40,090 nucleotides of DNA. Source: Clostridiales bacterium (GTDB taxonomy: Bacteria > Bacillota > Clostridia > Saccharofermentanales > DTU023). The notes beneath the pieces are model-generated. The model ran no database searches and was not told the origin of the DNA. It saw nothing but the letters and a program-made list of their open reading frames with translations. Positions 39,754-40,090 of the stretch are shown in pieces; position 1 is the stretch's first letter; every line of letters begins with the position of its first letter. The translations under genes and the position numbers were made by a program. Location of the stretch: contig SFFI01000017.1 of the NCBI GenBank assembly GCA_004556925.1, positions 1-40,090 of the forward strand, read 5' to 3'.

Positions 39754-40090
39754 TTATTTAATGTCTTCCCAGTTGGCCACAACACCGGTGAAGATATCGT
39801 AGAGCTGGGCTTTGGTGAAGGACTTCACAGCGTTATCCATGTGGGTTACGACCACGATAGCGTCTTGGCAGAGGAGGCCAGTCATGTCAGCCTGGTCGGT
39901 TACTTCGTCTTCGTGGAAGTCGCGGGAAGCAAAACCGATATCGCCCTTGTTCGGACCATCTTTTTCATCGCCGAGTACGCGTTTCCAGCCATCACCAGAA
40001 CCGGTTTGGTTCATGCGCATTTGGAAGTTACCAGCCAGGGGTTGGAAGGCTTCGAGGCCGGCTTGAACAACTTTTTCTACAGAGGTAGAA
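39754..40090 (-). CDS. PstS-like phosphate ABC transporter substrate-binding protein, partial
   Basis: The last 111 residues; the gene starts beyond the window. STSVEKVVQAGLEAF, MNQTGSGDGWKRVL, GDIGFASRD and LYDIFTGVVANWEDIK follow the order of the phosphate-binding PstS domain (TSVE, GSGxG, DIGxASR, IFTG-x-x-NW). In classical PstS the IFTG...NW block lies mid-protein and a second lobe follows. Here the protein ends right after NWEDIK, so it may be a multi-domain variant whose last domain is a truncated or circularly arranged copy. A terminator follows. Confidence 0.75.
   Translation of the reverse strand, partial: STSVEKVVQAGLEAFQPLAGNFQMRMNQTGSGDGWKRVLGDEKDGPNKGDIGFASRDFHEDEVTDQADMTGLLCQDAIVVVTHMDNAVKSFTKAQLYDIFTGVVANWEDIK

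Overview
The window looks like the chromosome of an anaerobic member of the class Clostridia (Bacillota). The most diagnostic evidence is a SCIFF ranthipeptide precursor with its radical SAM/SPASM maturase at 20930-22637. Supporting signs are strong GGAGG ribosome binding sites, consensus TTGACA/TATAAT promoters, a Clostridium-type NADP secondary alcohol dehydrogenase, heterodimeric Gram-positive-type ABC exporters, and tRNA genes that encode their own CCA. Most genes are of middling GC. The exception is an AT-rich stretch around 36.3-37.3 kb, which looks imported. The genus cannot be named from this sequence.

Layout. 1-1.42 kb: the tail of an M19-type dipeptidase and a MalY/PatB C-S lyase, closed by a strong terminator. 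1.49-11.0 kb (minus strand): a tight operon of ROK regulator, M81 (MlrC-like) peptidase, family 5 solute-binding protein, two permeases, two ATPases and a GH29 alpha-fucosidase. It probably imports and processes peptides or glycopeptides under sugar-responsive control. 11.2-13.85 kb (plus): cutC and rho, rho having a perfect sigma-A promoter and a long basic insert. 13.9-22.6 kb (minus): SCIFF peptide, internal terminator/attenuator, SCIFF maturase, Orn/Lys/Arg-type decarboxylase, 5-formyl-THF cyclo-ligase, a heterodimeric ABC exporter pair, then a patatin phospholipase behind its own candidate promoter. 22.8-26.5 kb (minus): a second, translationally coupled heterodimeric ABC exporter pair.

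26.6-37.3 kb is accessory and decaying: a DUF2075-type helicase remnant with two deletions, zinc-ribbon membrane proteins, a carotenoid-hydratase-like membrane protein, a deoxyinosine DNA glycosylase, a secondary alcohol dehydrogenase, a CobW-type GTPase, an SdpI-family membrane protein, two differently deleted IS66 derivatives with intact ends, and an AT-rich gene interrupted by an in-frame stop made by a 9-bp duplication. 37.3-38.15 kb: tRNA-Leu(UAA) and initiator tRNA-Met, read leftward from a duplicated promoter module, followed upstream by about 500 bp of several short tandem-repeat families. 38.2-40.1 kb (minus): a uracil permease and the end of a PstS-like phosphate-binding protein.

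The most interesting points are the SCIFF locus (probable CTG start of the maturase, internal attenuator, exporters on both sides), the peptide-plus-fucose import operon, the two IS66 deletion derivatives, and the repeat-built region upstream of the tRNAs. All functions are inferred from reading the sequence; no database search was run.
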